Part shown: positions 33,709 through 44,342 of the stretch, one piece after another
How positions within the stretch are numbered: the stretch's first letter is position 1
Layout of the letters: each line of letters starts with the position of its first letter
Assembly: GCA_019426215.1 (NCBI GenBank)
Contig: CM033392.1
Location: forward strand, 35,508,814-35,572,813
DNA from: Buddleja alternifolia
Taxonomy: Eukaryota > Streptophyta > Magnoliopsida > Lamiales > Scrophulariaceae
Direction: 5' to 3'
DNA length: 64,000 bases
Translations under genes and position numbers: made by a program
Notes under the pieces: generated by a model
The model's database searches: none
What the model was told of the DNA's origin: nothing
What the model saw: the letters and a program-made list of their open reading frames with translations, nothing else

Positions 33709-34439
33709 ACAGCTTTGATAAAATCTCCAACATCCAATACAAGATGATGATTGCCATTTTGACCAAGTTGAAGATAAACTGGTCTCAGTATGTCTTTAAT
33801 CACTTTAAAGCAGCGATGGCCAAATTTGTGAATCCCAAGCCTTATGGGTTTATTTTAAGTATGTCGCTAGCAGTTTTGTCAACACCGTTGGTAAGAAGGT
33901 CCTTGCGCTTAAATTTTATGGTAAGAAGATGATCGGTGAATTTTTGAAACCCAAGCGACGGGGTGGAGCATCTGTTTACAAGGAAGAACATGAGCGACTT
34001 CTTGCTGAAGGAGCTGTTCGGAGTGATGATGAGGAGCAAGCTTCATCATATTCATCATCATCATTATCATCGAAAGAGAAAGTGGTGGTTAAGCGACCGA
34101 AATAAAAAATCGTTGTGAAAGTCGTTGAGCCAACCAAGCCAGCCAATAAACAGAAGAAGAAGGAGACCAAAAAGAAGAAATCTCCATCTCCTCCTCCTAA
34201 ATCGCCCTCTCCCCCTCTCGCTTTTGTTATGGTTCCAGAAGAAAAAGATGAAGAAAAAGAAGAAGTTCCATTACCACGTAAGTGTTCCACACCAGTAGGA
34301 TCCACTAGCGTTCCATCCGAGCCAGCCTTTGAGGAACCAGCACTTGGAGAATCATCTAGTGTTTCTCCTCCCTCTCCTTCTGCACCAATCGCCTAGCCCA
34401 CTACTGGTGCTCTCTCAACAGAGCTTGGTGATTATAAGG

Positions 34440-34518
34440 GTAAGTAGTTGTCTTAAGACAATGTATTTTATCCTTTCCTATGTTTTTCTTTGTAACACTA
34501 GGATAAATTATTTTTCAG
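34440..34518 (+). other. Putative intron 1 in the B envelope-like region
   Basis: 79 bp from G|GTAAGT to TTTTTCAG|. Removing it joins the open frames on either side in phase 1; leaving it in gives stop codons at once. The length and AT-rich content suit a plant intron. Confidence 0.55.
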
Positions 34519-34704
34519 CGTTTAGCGAATATAGAATCCAGTATACACTGAATTTATTAGAAGGATTCAAAATTCCTATTCGTGCTGATCCCCTTACTTC
34601 ATTCCTCAATCTTGAAGATGATGAAGTAGTCCCGGAGCCTGAGGCTATGGAAACTGAAGTTCCTATAGAACAAGTGACTGAAACAGTTGAAGAGAGTCCT
34701 CAGG

Positions 34705-34785
34705 GTAAGTGTTGTAGTATTTTTATCATCTATTTCTACTCTGTGGAAATTTTGCTTGCTTTTCTCAAACGCTTGCATGTATCAG
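34705..34785 (+). other. Putative intron 2 in the B envelope-like region
   Basis: 81 bp from G|GTAAGT to GTATCAG|, also phase 1. The splice context (CAG G|GTAAGT) is very close to the plant consensus. Unlike intron 1, it happens to be open in the same frame, so coding potential alone does not require its removal. Confidence 0.5.
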
Positions 34786-37588
34786 CTCAAAACATCCCAG
34801 ACGCTGATGCACCTCCACCTTCCGAGGTCCCTGTTGAAGTAGATGTAGATATGACAACGGTTGTGGATATCGCCAAAGAAGTAGCTCAAGTCCTTCCTGA
34901 CGCTGAAACATCTCCAGTCAGTGAAGCGACTGTTCAAGCTGAGCGGTCGACAGAAGTGTCCCCTATCCCAACTAAAGAAATTGCTTTTGTCCCTACTCCA
35001 ATCGGATCTCCTCCTTGTGTCATCAATTTTTTTCCCCGCAGATATAATGCAGATGTTGAATTCTACTATGCCGCTAGAGAAAGTGACACCCGATAATTGG
35101 TTGAAATGGAGATTGGTTTCCAGGATACTCTCCACAACCCTGCTATCTCTAACACCGACAAGTTTGGTTTCTTTGTGAGATTCGCTGATCTTGGTCTTCA
35201 CTCGCTTGAGCATCTTCAATCACGTCTTCAATACATTAGGCTACCAGCGACCAACATGACAGACTTCGACCGATAGCGATTCAACTTCACAGGTCGCTCT
35301 GCAGAATTTTTTTATCATTTGCGCCAGAATAAAATCATCATCAAAAATCCTCACATAAGTGATTAGTTGAAGAACCCCAACGAAGAAATTCTTAATAGAA
35401 TTGGATACTCTGCTCTGCCTAAAGTTGTTCATTCTCCTCAGAATGCTTTGTCCTCAAAGCCTCTTAAATTGTGGAAAGGCAAAGGACCAGCGTAGCTGAG
35501 CGTCCTAATCCTATCAATTCTTGGATAAAGGATGAAGCCCGCGAGTATCTGGCTAGATTATGGGCGGACGACTTTGATGAAGAAGTAGAACGATTTGAGA
35601 AGTATCTGGCCGCTAGAACCGACAAGAAAAAGGCTATAAAGCTTGGTAGGCGGTGGATGATGGATACTGAAAGATGGGCTGAAAAATTTGTGTTACATTT
35701 CTGCATGCTAGAAGAGCTCATGAGGTATCCATTCCTTTTTGAATTTGGAGTAGAATACAGATGCAGAGGTTTTACTGTGTTTCTACTCAAGCAGCGCAAA
35801 AATCTGATGGAGAATATTAGCGATTTGCCTTATTACAAACAGTCGATAGAACAATATATTAGCTAGCTTCTAGCCTTTATCGCTCAGGGAGGACACTATG
35901 TTTATCATCCGACTCAAGATTTTGTACAGCGTATCTTTCCCGATCTAAATGAAGATGCTTCCACCAGTAAGCAACCAATTTTGCCAGGACATGGTGAAGC
36001 TCACATGAGACTGGATAATGACCATGCTGAATTTGCATAATTTTACAGAGACAAGAGAGCGATTGTAGAAAATGCACAATCTCTAGACATTACCCTCACT
36101 GAATATTTTAGCCTAAATACATTCAGAGGCTATAATCTTCACCCTATCTTATTGTGTGAACAGAATGTTCAAGTGGCTAAGATGATTTCGCTAATCAGGC
36201 CAATAGACCAAGACGCTGCACAAGCGCTGATGCCATTTATATTGGACTTCTACAATTCTTATATTTCAGAAGTTGATCTGCCAGAAGATGTGCAATTTGC
36301 ACTTAGCACTGAAGAGCACGAAGACTCTATATTCTACATTCCGCAGACCAACATTCTAACTCCAAAGCATGTGATGGAAGCGATTGGCCCACTCTGGGTC
36401 ATTGCTGTTGAGAAACCTTCTCCCCCAATGGAGATTGTTGAGATAGAAGTGGAACAAGCTCCTACTGTGGAAGTCGCTCCAACCACAGACGCTAATATGC
36501 AAACTAAAGTTGCCCCCAGCGATCCAGTAGTCGAGGTTCCCATTGTTGAACCAGTTGTTCAGATTGAGAAAGCAACTCAATCTCTTGAGTTAGCAATATA
36601 TGAAGTACATATCGAGATGGCTGAGGAGCCTGAACAGCCTTTGATAAGAGATAAATCTAAAGGAAAGGCTGCAATCTCACGCTCATCCCCTGAGCGATTG
36701 TCTACTTCTTCGGACTCAGATTTGGATGATGATCCTGAAGCGAAAGAGTTTAAGCAAGCAGTGATGAACTCTCTGGTTGATATTCAGGGTTCATGCTCTC
36801 GCTTCGCTGAATCATCTCAAAAAATCATTCGAGTCGTGGAAAGCCAGCGAGTCACTAATCTGAGGACTCAACCGACTCAGTGTGCTAACAAAGTTCTTGA
36901 CAAGATGGTGCCCCTGATTTTTGGATTATCTAAAGAATTCAATCGTAACTTAGCCTAAACCACTTCTGTGGATACTGAGCGTCATAATGCTTCCAACACA
37001 GTTGCTCAAAGTATCACTGAACAAGTCGCGCTACTTGTTGAGGAGGTTAAGCTATTGCGACGAGATATCGCTGATCTCAAATCATCCCTTGATGATGCTA
37101 AGAAGAGAGAAGATGAGAAAGAAAAGCATCTGTTGTCCCAAGCCAAAGCCTTGAAAGAGCCAATTTCTAAAACAGACAATAAGCATTGGCGCTCCATGTT
37201 TGAAGAAATAGTAAGCATAAAGAAGATGCTCACTAAGAAACGAAAGCCAAGATACTACCAAGGTGGGCACAGGCTTCCGGACTTAAATGTAGAATTTTTA
37301 AACGGTATGGGTTTTCATCCATACGCTGGACCTCTTAGAAGACCTCTCAATTGGAAACCTACCAATGATCGAAGACAAAACATTTATCATGACTTGATTC
37401 GAGAACTTGGAATCCCTCTAAGGGATTGGGTGGAAAGATTATTAGAGCTGAATTTAAGCGGTAAACAAAGAAGGCATGACTATAATGAAGTCTATCATAC
37501 CACAATGATAGACATTGATAGACTTCTTCTGGACTTAGCGAGTGAAATTCTAGCTGAAGAGGCAAACGCAAAGCAACAGAGAAGATGA

Positions 37589-37846
37589 TTGCTTATGTTT
37601 TTTCTTCTGAATGTTTCTGTTGTCGCTTTAAAGTATTTATTTTCAGTATAAATCATGTACGCTTACTTATCATATGAATGAATGAATGATTTACTGAAAC
37701 AACTTGTTGAGGCTAATCTAACATTAGCTAACTAAACTAACTCTCCAAATGCTAACTTATGATTAATTTTGGGCTTTTCTTTGAACTCTTGATCTATAAA
37801 AGAGTTATAAGAGTTAAGGTCTTGACATCATCAAAAAGGGGAAAAT
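37589..37846 (+). other. Element B 3' untranslated region and polypurine tract
   Basis: No ORF. The tract AAAAAGGGGAAAAT at about 37833-37846 lies directly before the 3' LTR and would prime plus-strand synthesis. The same tract occurs at the same place in element A. Confidence 0.85.
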
Positions 37847-39348
37847 TGTTAGGAAATTTCATGTACGATGTTTTGATAATGACAAGATAGAATTTTATGT
37901 TAGACCCCAAAAGAATGTAAGTTTATATTTTCATAAAAATATAAAAACATTTGAAAGTTTGTAATCTTGCCAGGCTTGTAATTTTTATCTTTGTAGATTT
38001 CAGACTAAGTATTGGATACCAAGTCACCAGTAGAATTTTAGGTGAATCTATTAGAAATGAAGTTGAAGATCAACGTCTGAAGTCAAGTGAAGATGAAGAT
38101 TTTGTCTTGAGTGACTGCTAATCGCTATGGACTGTTTTAGGATGCATGAATCAAGCGATCAAAGCACTCAAACGATCAAGAAGATCAGATTCACCTTAAA
38201 TAAATTCCGAAGTCACTAAAGACTTAAATGCAAACATTTAACGGGCATTTATTTCCAAAGAAAAATAAATTCAAATGCATTAAATGCTTGATAAGAGCAT
38301 TAAATGTGATTAAGGACAGATTGTAGACGGAGCAAGCTACCTATTGGCTTAGACTGTCAGAATTTCAGAGTTCAAACCTGCCACATCAAATCAGTTCAAC
38401 AGGATTTCGGGAATGTCAGAGGAAAGTCATGACTCACTCACTCGTGAGAGGCACACACCTACATGTGTTCAACGGACAAATCCCAAGAAAATGCCTATAA
38501 ATACCTTGCCTCAGCAAACTCTAAAAAGAGACGTACATACACAAGAAAGTCAAAAGTTTGCTGAAATACTTTCTCAAGAAAAGTTTAGAAACTCCATAGC
38601 CAAAATTCTTCCAACCCCTTTTACATACATTCCAGACAGTCATAGATATCTCAAACATCTTGAAACAAGAACCATACACTATTATTGAGATATCCTAAGT
38701 TGTTTGAACTTCCTAAAATCAAACAAACCCTTGATCAAATCCTTAACCTCATCTATCTGTGTGAAGAAGTTGTTGACTCTACAAGTAGTATTTTTTAGTA
38801 AGAGAAGCTTGTTGGTGAAGATCTTCATTGGTGCTGAAGTCTGTGTGATCAAGGAGCCCAAGATCATCACCCCCTTCTCTATTTTGTAGAAGCCTCTGTG
38901 TGATCCTTCGATAATCAATTTAGTGAAATTCCTCCAAGTGTTCAAGGAGAAGAAGGACGTAGCTGGGATTACACCACCCAGTGAACCTTACAAATTTCTT
39001 GTATTATTTACTATCTTATTGTCTTGCTTTATATTCTATCACTTATTCTTAAAAAGACAAGTAAAACGATTAAGCGACTATTTGACCAAAATGAACGCTA
39101 AAGCTTTTAAATCATTTCCGTTGTGCTAACCCTGATTAAGTGATCTAAGATTTACCCTACTTTGGTAAATTGCTAAAATCACTAAGTCTAAATTATCTTT
39201 ATTGTAGCGTCTGACCTACGCTCAGCTCTTTAAGCATTCAAATCTTTAAAAATTGACACAAAATTTTTAAAGTCGAAAAAGAGTTCAGGGTCTATTCAAC
39301 CCCCCCTCCCTCCTTCTAGACCCTTTCATATGCCACTTGGGGCCATCA
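37847..39348 (+). repeat. Element B 3' LTR
   Basis: 1502 bp, TGTTAGGAAATTTC to GGGGCCATCA, collinear with the 5' LTR at 14549-16044 but with many base changes (roughly one in ten where compared). The short frames inside match those in the 5' LTR and are not genes. Confidence 0.9.
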
Positions 39349-39353
39349 ACAAC

Positions 39354-41015
39354 CCAACATGCTTTGTTGCTAAGAGTAAAAATGAATCTAAAACTGGTTG
39401 GTTATGGCATAGAAAAATGAATCACCTCAACTTTAAAACAATCTCTCAACTCATAATGCAAAATCTTGTAAACGGATTACCAAATGAACCATTTAATAAG
39501 GATCGCCTTTGTGACGCTTGTTAAATGGGAAAACAAGTTAAATCATCTTTCAAGAGAAAGCCTCATTTATCTACCTATAAAATATTTGAACTACTTCACA
39601 TGGACCTGTTTGGACCTGTTTAAACGATCAGTGTGACGGTAAAAAGTATACTTTGGTCATAGTAGATGATTTCTCTCGATTTACTTGGGTGGAATTTCTT
39701 TCATGGGTTAAATGCAAAAATCCCCCCTGTGATATAACTTTTTTGGTAAAAACTCCTGTGATCACGAAATAGCCTAAAAACCCCCCGTGTTCTTAAAAAG
39801 TCAGCAAAAAGTCATTTTTTGTAAAAAAAATAGAAAAAAATATGTGTTTTTTGGGTGAAATAATACTATTTTGCCTTTTATATTGTTTGGAGAGTGTATA
39901 AATGACAAAAAAACATGTCAATTAAGGTGAAAAACATGAAAAACACGCTTATTTGTTTTACAAAAAGTGACTTTTGCAGACTTTTTAAGAACACGGAGGG
40001 TTTTTAGGCCATTTCGTGATCACAGGGGGTTTTTAGCAAAAAAGTTATATCACAGGGTTTTTTTTTTGCATTTAACCCTTCTTTCATCTAAAGATGAAAC
40101 ATGTGACAAGTTAACAACGCTTATTCGGCAACTTCAAATATTAAAAAATCTTAAGGTTGCAAGAATAAGAAGCGATCACGGTACTGAGTTTACTAACAAG
40201 GTTGTATAGAAGTTTTGTGCAGAGAATGGATTACATCATGAGTATTCAGCTCCTAGAACTCCCCATTAGAATGGTGTTGCTGAGCGCCGAAACAGAACGC
40301 TCAAGGAAGCCGCTCGGACAATGTTAGCATAGTCCAAGCTTGCTCCTAGGTTTTGGGCCTAAGCGATCAACACTGCATGTTACACTTAAAACTGTTGCAT
40401 GATCAACAAACAACATGGGAAAACTCCATATGAACTATGGAAGGGACGTAAGCCAAATGTTTCATACTTTCACTTCTGTGATGGATTCCAAAGCCTAAAG
40501 ACATTTGATCCTAAAGCGGACGAGGGAATCTTTCTAGGCTATGCCAAGGATGGAAAGAATTTTTGCATCCTAAACAAGATCAAATCGAAGGTAGAGCAAT
40601 CTAATCTTGTTATTTTTGATGATGCTACCCAAGAACCGAGTAAGGCAAATGTGAATGATGTAGGAGTTGAAGATCTATGTCATCAAGCGTCTAAGATTAC
40701 CATTGATGATGATAGTGACAATGATGATGAGATCTTAGTGCCCCCTCCTAAGATTACTCGTGAGGTTATTTTGAATAACAATGTAAGATATGCTAATGAT
40801 AATGAAGAGAGCAATCATCAAGAGCAAAGTAGGATCAGTGAACTTGAAGCGCCTACGCAAAAGGAGACTCAAGCGTTTGAGCAAGTGAATCAAGCGCTTG
40901 TCCAACCTCTTAATCCTTTCCAACCTGATAGACTATGGCTACATGATCATCCACTTGAGCAGATTATTGGAGATGTTGAAACGCCTGTTAGGACTAAATC
41001 AGTTTTAGCGTAGTA
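39354..41015 (+). pseudogene. Element A integrase, resumed after element B
   Basis: The protein cut at 14548 continues with NNPTCFVAKSK and the integrase zinc domain (LWHRKMNHLNF at about 39403, LCDAC at about 39507). The core shows LHMDLFGP (about 39596), IRSDHGTEFTN (about 40167) and NGVAERRNRTL (about 40272), so all three acids can be placed. A Mutator-type MITE (39705-40078) splits it. Stops are frequent: TAA at about 39522, TAG at 40207, 40267 and 40330, and TAA near 40360 and 40388. Several replace codons that are sense in element B. The acidic linker ends near 41013, and about 120 bp that B has before the next RT block is missing. Confidence 0.85.
39705..40078. mobile_element. Mutator-type MITE with long terminal inverted repeats
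   Basis: This 374-bp insert begins GGGTTAAATGC and ends with the complement. The inverted repeats extend about 120 bp at each side with few mismatches, leaving a loop of roughly 130 bp. It is flanked by a perfect 9-bp duplication, ttctttcat, at 39696-39704 and 40079-40087. A 9-bp duplication with long inverted repeats is typical of Mutator-like elements. No transposase. The integrase of A reads through normally if the insert and one duplication are skipped. Confidence 0.9.
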
Positions 41016-42458
41016 AGGTTTGAACGCTAGTACCAAGGCCAACTCACCAAGGAGTTATTGGGACTAGATGGGTTTATAGAAACAAGATGGATGAGAATGG
41101 CACTGTGATAAGGAACAAGGCCAGGCTTATCGCTCAAGGATATTGCCAAGAAGAGGGTATTAATTTTGATGAGACATATGCTCCTGTCGCCCATCTTGAA
41201 GCAATTCGGATGTTTCTAGCGTATGCAACGTTCAACAAGTTTATGGTGTATCAGACATACGTGAAGAGTGCTTTCCTGAATGGTAAACTCCAAGAAGAAG
41301 TATATGTGGAGCGACCACTGCGATTCATCAACAGCCATGGTAAGGGTATAGTCCACAAGCTAGATAAAGCACTTTATGGGCTTAAGCAAGTATCTCGAGC
41401 ATGGTATGACACTCTCTCTATTTTCTTTATTGGTAAAGGCTTTACAAAAGGCAGCGTTGACACAATATTATTTAAAATTACCAATGACGAAGATACTCTC
41501 TTAGTCCAGATGTATGTTGATGATATTATATTTGGTTCTACTAATAAGCGTCTGTGTGAGAAGTTTTCGAAAATGATGCAAGAATAATTTGAAATGAGCA
41601 TGATGGGTGAATTAACTTTCTTCATAAGATTACAAGTTAAACAGCTCCCCAATGGTATTTATTAACTAAGATAAATATGCGCGTGATATGATTAAGAAAT
41701 TTGGTATGGAAAATCCATCATTTTCAAAAATTTCAATGAGCCAAACGCTTAAGTTGGATAAATATGAAAGTGGGAAGAAGGTTGATATCACTAATTATAG
41801 AGGTATCATTGGACCACTCCTTTATCTTACTACTAGTAGACCTGATATTATGTTTTCGGTATGCATGTGTGCACGCTTTCAAGCTGATCCAAGAGAGTCA
41901 CACTTAATTGCTGCCCAGAGAATCCTCAAGTACTTAAAAGGCACACAAAATGTGGACTTATGGTATCCAAGGGACTCTCCTTTTGAACTAATTGGTTACT
42001 CAGATGCAGATTTTGCAGGTTGCAAAATAGATCGTACGAGTATTAGTGGTACATGTCAATTCTTAGGTGATAGGTTAGTTTCATGGCATAGTAAGAAACA
42101 ACAATTCATAACTACTTCTATAGCTGAAGTCGAGTATGTAGCCGCATGAAGTTTTTGTGCACAAATGTTATGGATGAGGCAACAACTTAGAGATTATGAA
42201 ATAATCCTAGGACCCAACCCCATTCATTGTGATAACTAAAGCACCCTAGCCATGACTCAAAACCCTGTTCTTCATTCCAAAACCAAACACATTGACATTA
42301 GATACCATTTTCTTCGTGACCATGTTCAAAAGAAAGATATCTCCACGCACTTTATTGGAATTGACAAACAACTGCCAGATATCTTCACTAAACCTCTCAA
42401 CGAACAATATTTTCTCACTTTAAGAAGTGAATTAGGTATGATTGATGTAAACGCTTAG
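41016..42458 (+). pseudogene. Element A reverse transcriptase and RNase H
   Basis: RT starts in mid-block, with a TGA where Trp is expected (about 41024). It then continues with NKMDENGTVIRNKARL (about 41080), VKSAFLNGKLQEEVYVE (about 41262), KALYGLKQVSRAWYD (about 41366) and an intact catalytic MYVDDIIFGS (about 41510). TAA stops near 41584 and 41663 and a frameshift near 41655 follow. RNase H shows SDADFAGCK (about 42000), a TGA at about 42148 and lost CDN context at 42236. The frame ends at 42458. It keeps YVDD where B has lost it. Confidence 0.87.
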
Positions 42459-42984
42459 TCATTATGCATCATACTTTTATTAGACATATAATTTAGGGGG
42501 AATCCACCTTATTTATATCTAAAAGATTTTCGAAAAGTTGTTACAAGTTATCAAATTTAGGGGGAACCTTAAAATTGTGCTTGTACACACCTATAAGCGT
42601 CAACGATAAAAAAAACTTTCATATGTATAGATCATCAACGCTTAGTATTATTTAAGCATGATATGTTGGACGCTCAAACATAAAAGGAATTTAATCTTAA
42701 GCGACAACTTAAATCTTACAAGTGGTATATGTTAAGCGTTGAACTTATTCCCTTCAACACTTACTATAAATTGTTTATAAAATTTATGCATAAATTTTAC
42801 ACGCTTAATGACGTGATGAATACACTCAAAAGTCTATCTTGAACTCTATTCACACGTTTCTATCACATCAAACTAGCGGGTAATCAAAAACTTTTCAAAA
42901 TGATGGTTCAGAGTTAGTATGTGTTTGTGTACGTGTCAGTGTACCATCAGACTATTGAATGACCACTTCATTGACCTTCGTTAA
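42459..42984 (+). other. Element A spacer after pol
   Basis: AT-rich, no ORF. It carries the same purine-rich words as B (aatttagggggaatcc at about 42490 and tttagggggaacc at about 42557), i.e. repeated polypurine-like tracts. Unlike B, it goes straight into the C-terminal half of a post-pol ORF, so the start of that ORF is missing. Confidence 0.55.
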
Positions 42985-44126
42985 AAGGAGTCAGTGCTTG
43001 AGGAAGCGCCTGTGGAAATTGCTCAAGTCTTTGCACCTGAAGCATCAAATATTTTTGAGCGTACAGAGGAACAAACTCAAGCGTCTCTTCTAGAGGCTAG
43101 TCCTGATGCTTCTGTTCCTACTCTTTTTGGTGATGTTGTTCTTCCAACTGAATTACAAGACACAGTATCTGATCCAGCTCATCAACCAAACTTTGAATCT
43201 CTCAAGACCACTTCTAGATTCAAGTGACCGGCTCATCAAGCGGTTCCTTCTGGTGTGAATCAAGCGTTTGCTCCTTTTCTGAAATCAGTTTTAGAGGAAG
43301 TGAGTAATCATGCAACTCAAAATGATGAAGCTCTCCACTGGATTAAGACTAATCTCGCCAAAATTGAGACTCAGAATATGGATGCTCAAATAGCCCATAT
43401 ACGAGGAGCTGCTCAAGCCGCAGTTGCTGATAGCCTTCGAGTGTTTCAAGAAATAGCTGATGCTAATCGAGCAAATCAAATAGCCATGAAAGAACATTTT
43501 GACAAGCGCCTTGATGATCTCACAGCTTCTATGGCTCAGATTGCTAGTCAAGTCAGTCTACTCATTGAACACCAAACTGATGATGGTAATAAGGGGGAAG
43601 AGAAGAGAAAAGGGGAGAAAAGGATAACATCTAGTTCAAAAACTCAAGATCCTCCTCCGCCGCCGAAACGTCAACAAATACCTCGTCCTCCTCCTGCGCA
43701 GAATTTGGAGCAAAGGTACCCATACCCATCTTGGGTAATTGCTTCTGCTGGAACGCCCAGTAGAACATTAAGAAATCCTCCCATAGCACTCTATCCTGAT
43801 CTACCTATACCTTCTCGAGTAAGGCTTGAACAATTTGACATCCCTCTTCAAAGAGTGTCTATCCCAGAGCCTACTGATCCAAAGCTTATAGCTGAAGAGA
43901 GGCAGATGTCTGAATTCAACCGAACATTGAGGATTTGCCTAAGTATATTGGTATTGACCCATTTGAATGGGACAAACACTTTGCTGCTTTCAACAAGAGA
44001 CAAAAGGAATAGAATAAGTTAGTAATTGACAAAGATCATGATGCAATGATGACTCTGGAAGACCAAATAATTGAAGCGATCCGAGCAGAAATGGCCAAGA
44101 GATACAAAGTTAAACCTAGTCATTAG
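42985..44126 (+). pseudogene. Element A envelope-like remnant
   Basis: Two frames, 42994-43227 and 43255-44022, separated by a stop and a short shift, encode a protein in the post-pol position. It has Glu/Ala-rich sequence, a helical coiled-coil-like segment (about 43290-43590), a Lys-rich patch and a Pro-rich stretch (PPPPPKRQQIPRPPP, about 43648). After a frameshift near 43950 the tail reads on to a stop at 44124-44126. The tail is not the one in B, so the two elements carry different or very diverged versions. No membrane segment is visible. Confidence 0.6.
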
Positions 44127-44342
44127 AGATTTTGATTGCATTATCTATATTCTCATCGCTTATTTATTTTGTTCAATTGTAAAGTGCTTGTACTTTCATT
44201 GATATATATAAAGTGCATTTTTAGCTGAAACATCTCGTTGAAGCTTAACTAACTTTAACTAACCAAAACTAATTTTTATTTTGGCTGTCTAACTCTTGAA
44301 CTATAAAAAAGGTAGTATTGCCATCATCAAAAAGGGGGAAAT
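44127..44342 (+). other. Element A 3' untranslated region and polypurine tract
   Basis: No ORF; ends with AAAAAGGGGGAAAT at about 44329-44342, directly before the LTR. Confidence 0.85.

Larger units (their letters stand above)
33714..37588 (+). pseudogene. Element B envelope-like region, main part
   Basis: The frame from 31729 resumes here and runs, with breaks, to the stop at 37586-37588. A one-base loss at about 33851 and TAA/TAG stops near 34102, 34394, 35273, 35495, 35863, 36038 and 36955 interrupt it. Composition changes along it: a Ser-rich and Lys/Pro-rich segment (34040-34220), Glu/Pro/Val-rich acidic segments (34600-35000 and 36400-36650) and a long coiled-coil-like region (about 36980-37240). 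Two places look like short introns (34440-34518 and 34705-34785). The whole would exceed 1,000 codons. I recognise no receptor-binding or fusion domain, so the name envelope-like is positional only. Confidence 0.6.
14549..39348 (+). mobile_element. Ty1/copia Sirevirus-like element B, nested in A
   Basis: LTRs at 14549-16044 and 37847-39348 start TGTTAGG and end CCATCA. Flanks are acatc (14544-14548) and acaac (39349-39353), a 5-bp duplication with one mismatch, inside the A protease/integrase region. The order is LTR, tRNA-Met site, Gag, protease, integrase, RT, RNase H, a very long envelope-like region, polypurine tract, LTR. Element F (20325-29613) and a solo Athila-type LTR (32239-33708) inserted later. 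Without them B is about 14 kb, large for copia and in keeping with Sireviruses. Its LTRs differ by roughly a tenth where I compared them, so it is far older than F. Confidence 0.88.

Noticed and set aside
34329..35096. 255-codon frame as a separate gene
   Set aside because: It begins in another phase of the envelope-like ORF and then enters the true frame through the first putative intron; a junction artefact.
31729..37588. A genuine envelope glycoprotein
   Set aside because: No signal peptide, fusion peptide or membrane anchor was seen; envelope-like describes position only.
39967..40209. 80-codon frame
   Set aside because: It starts inside the Mutator-type MITE and reads into the A integrase; only the second half is real coding sequence.
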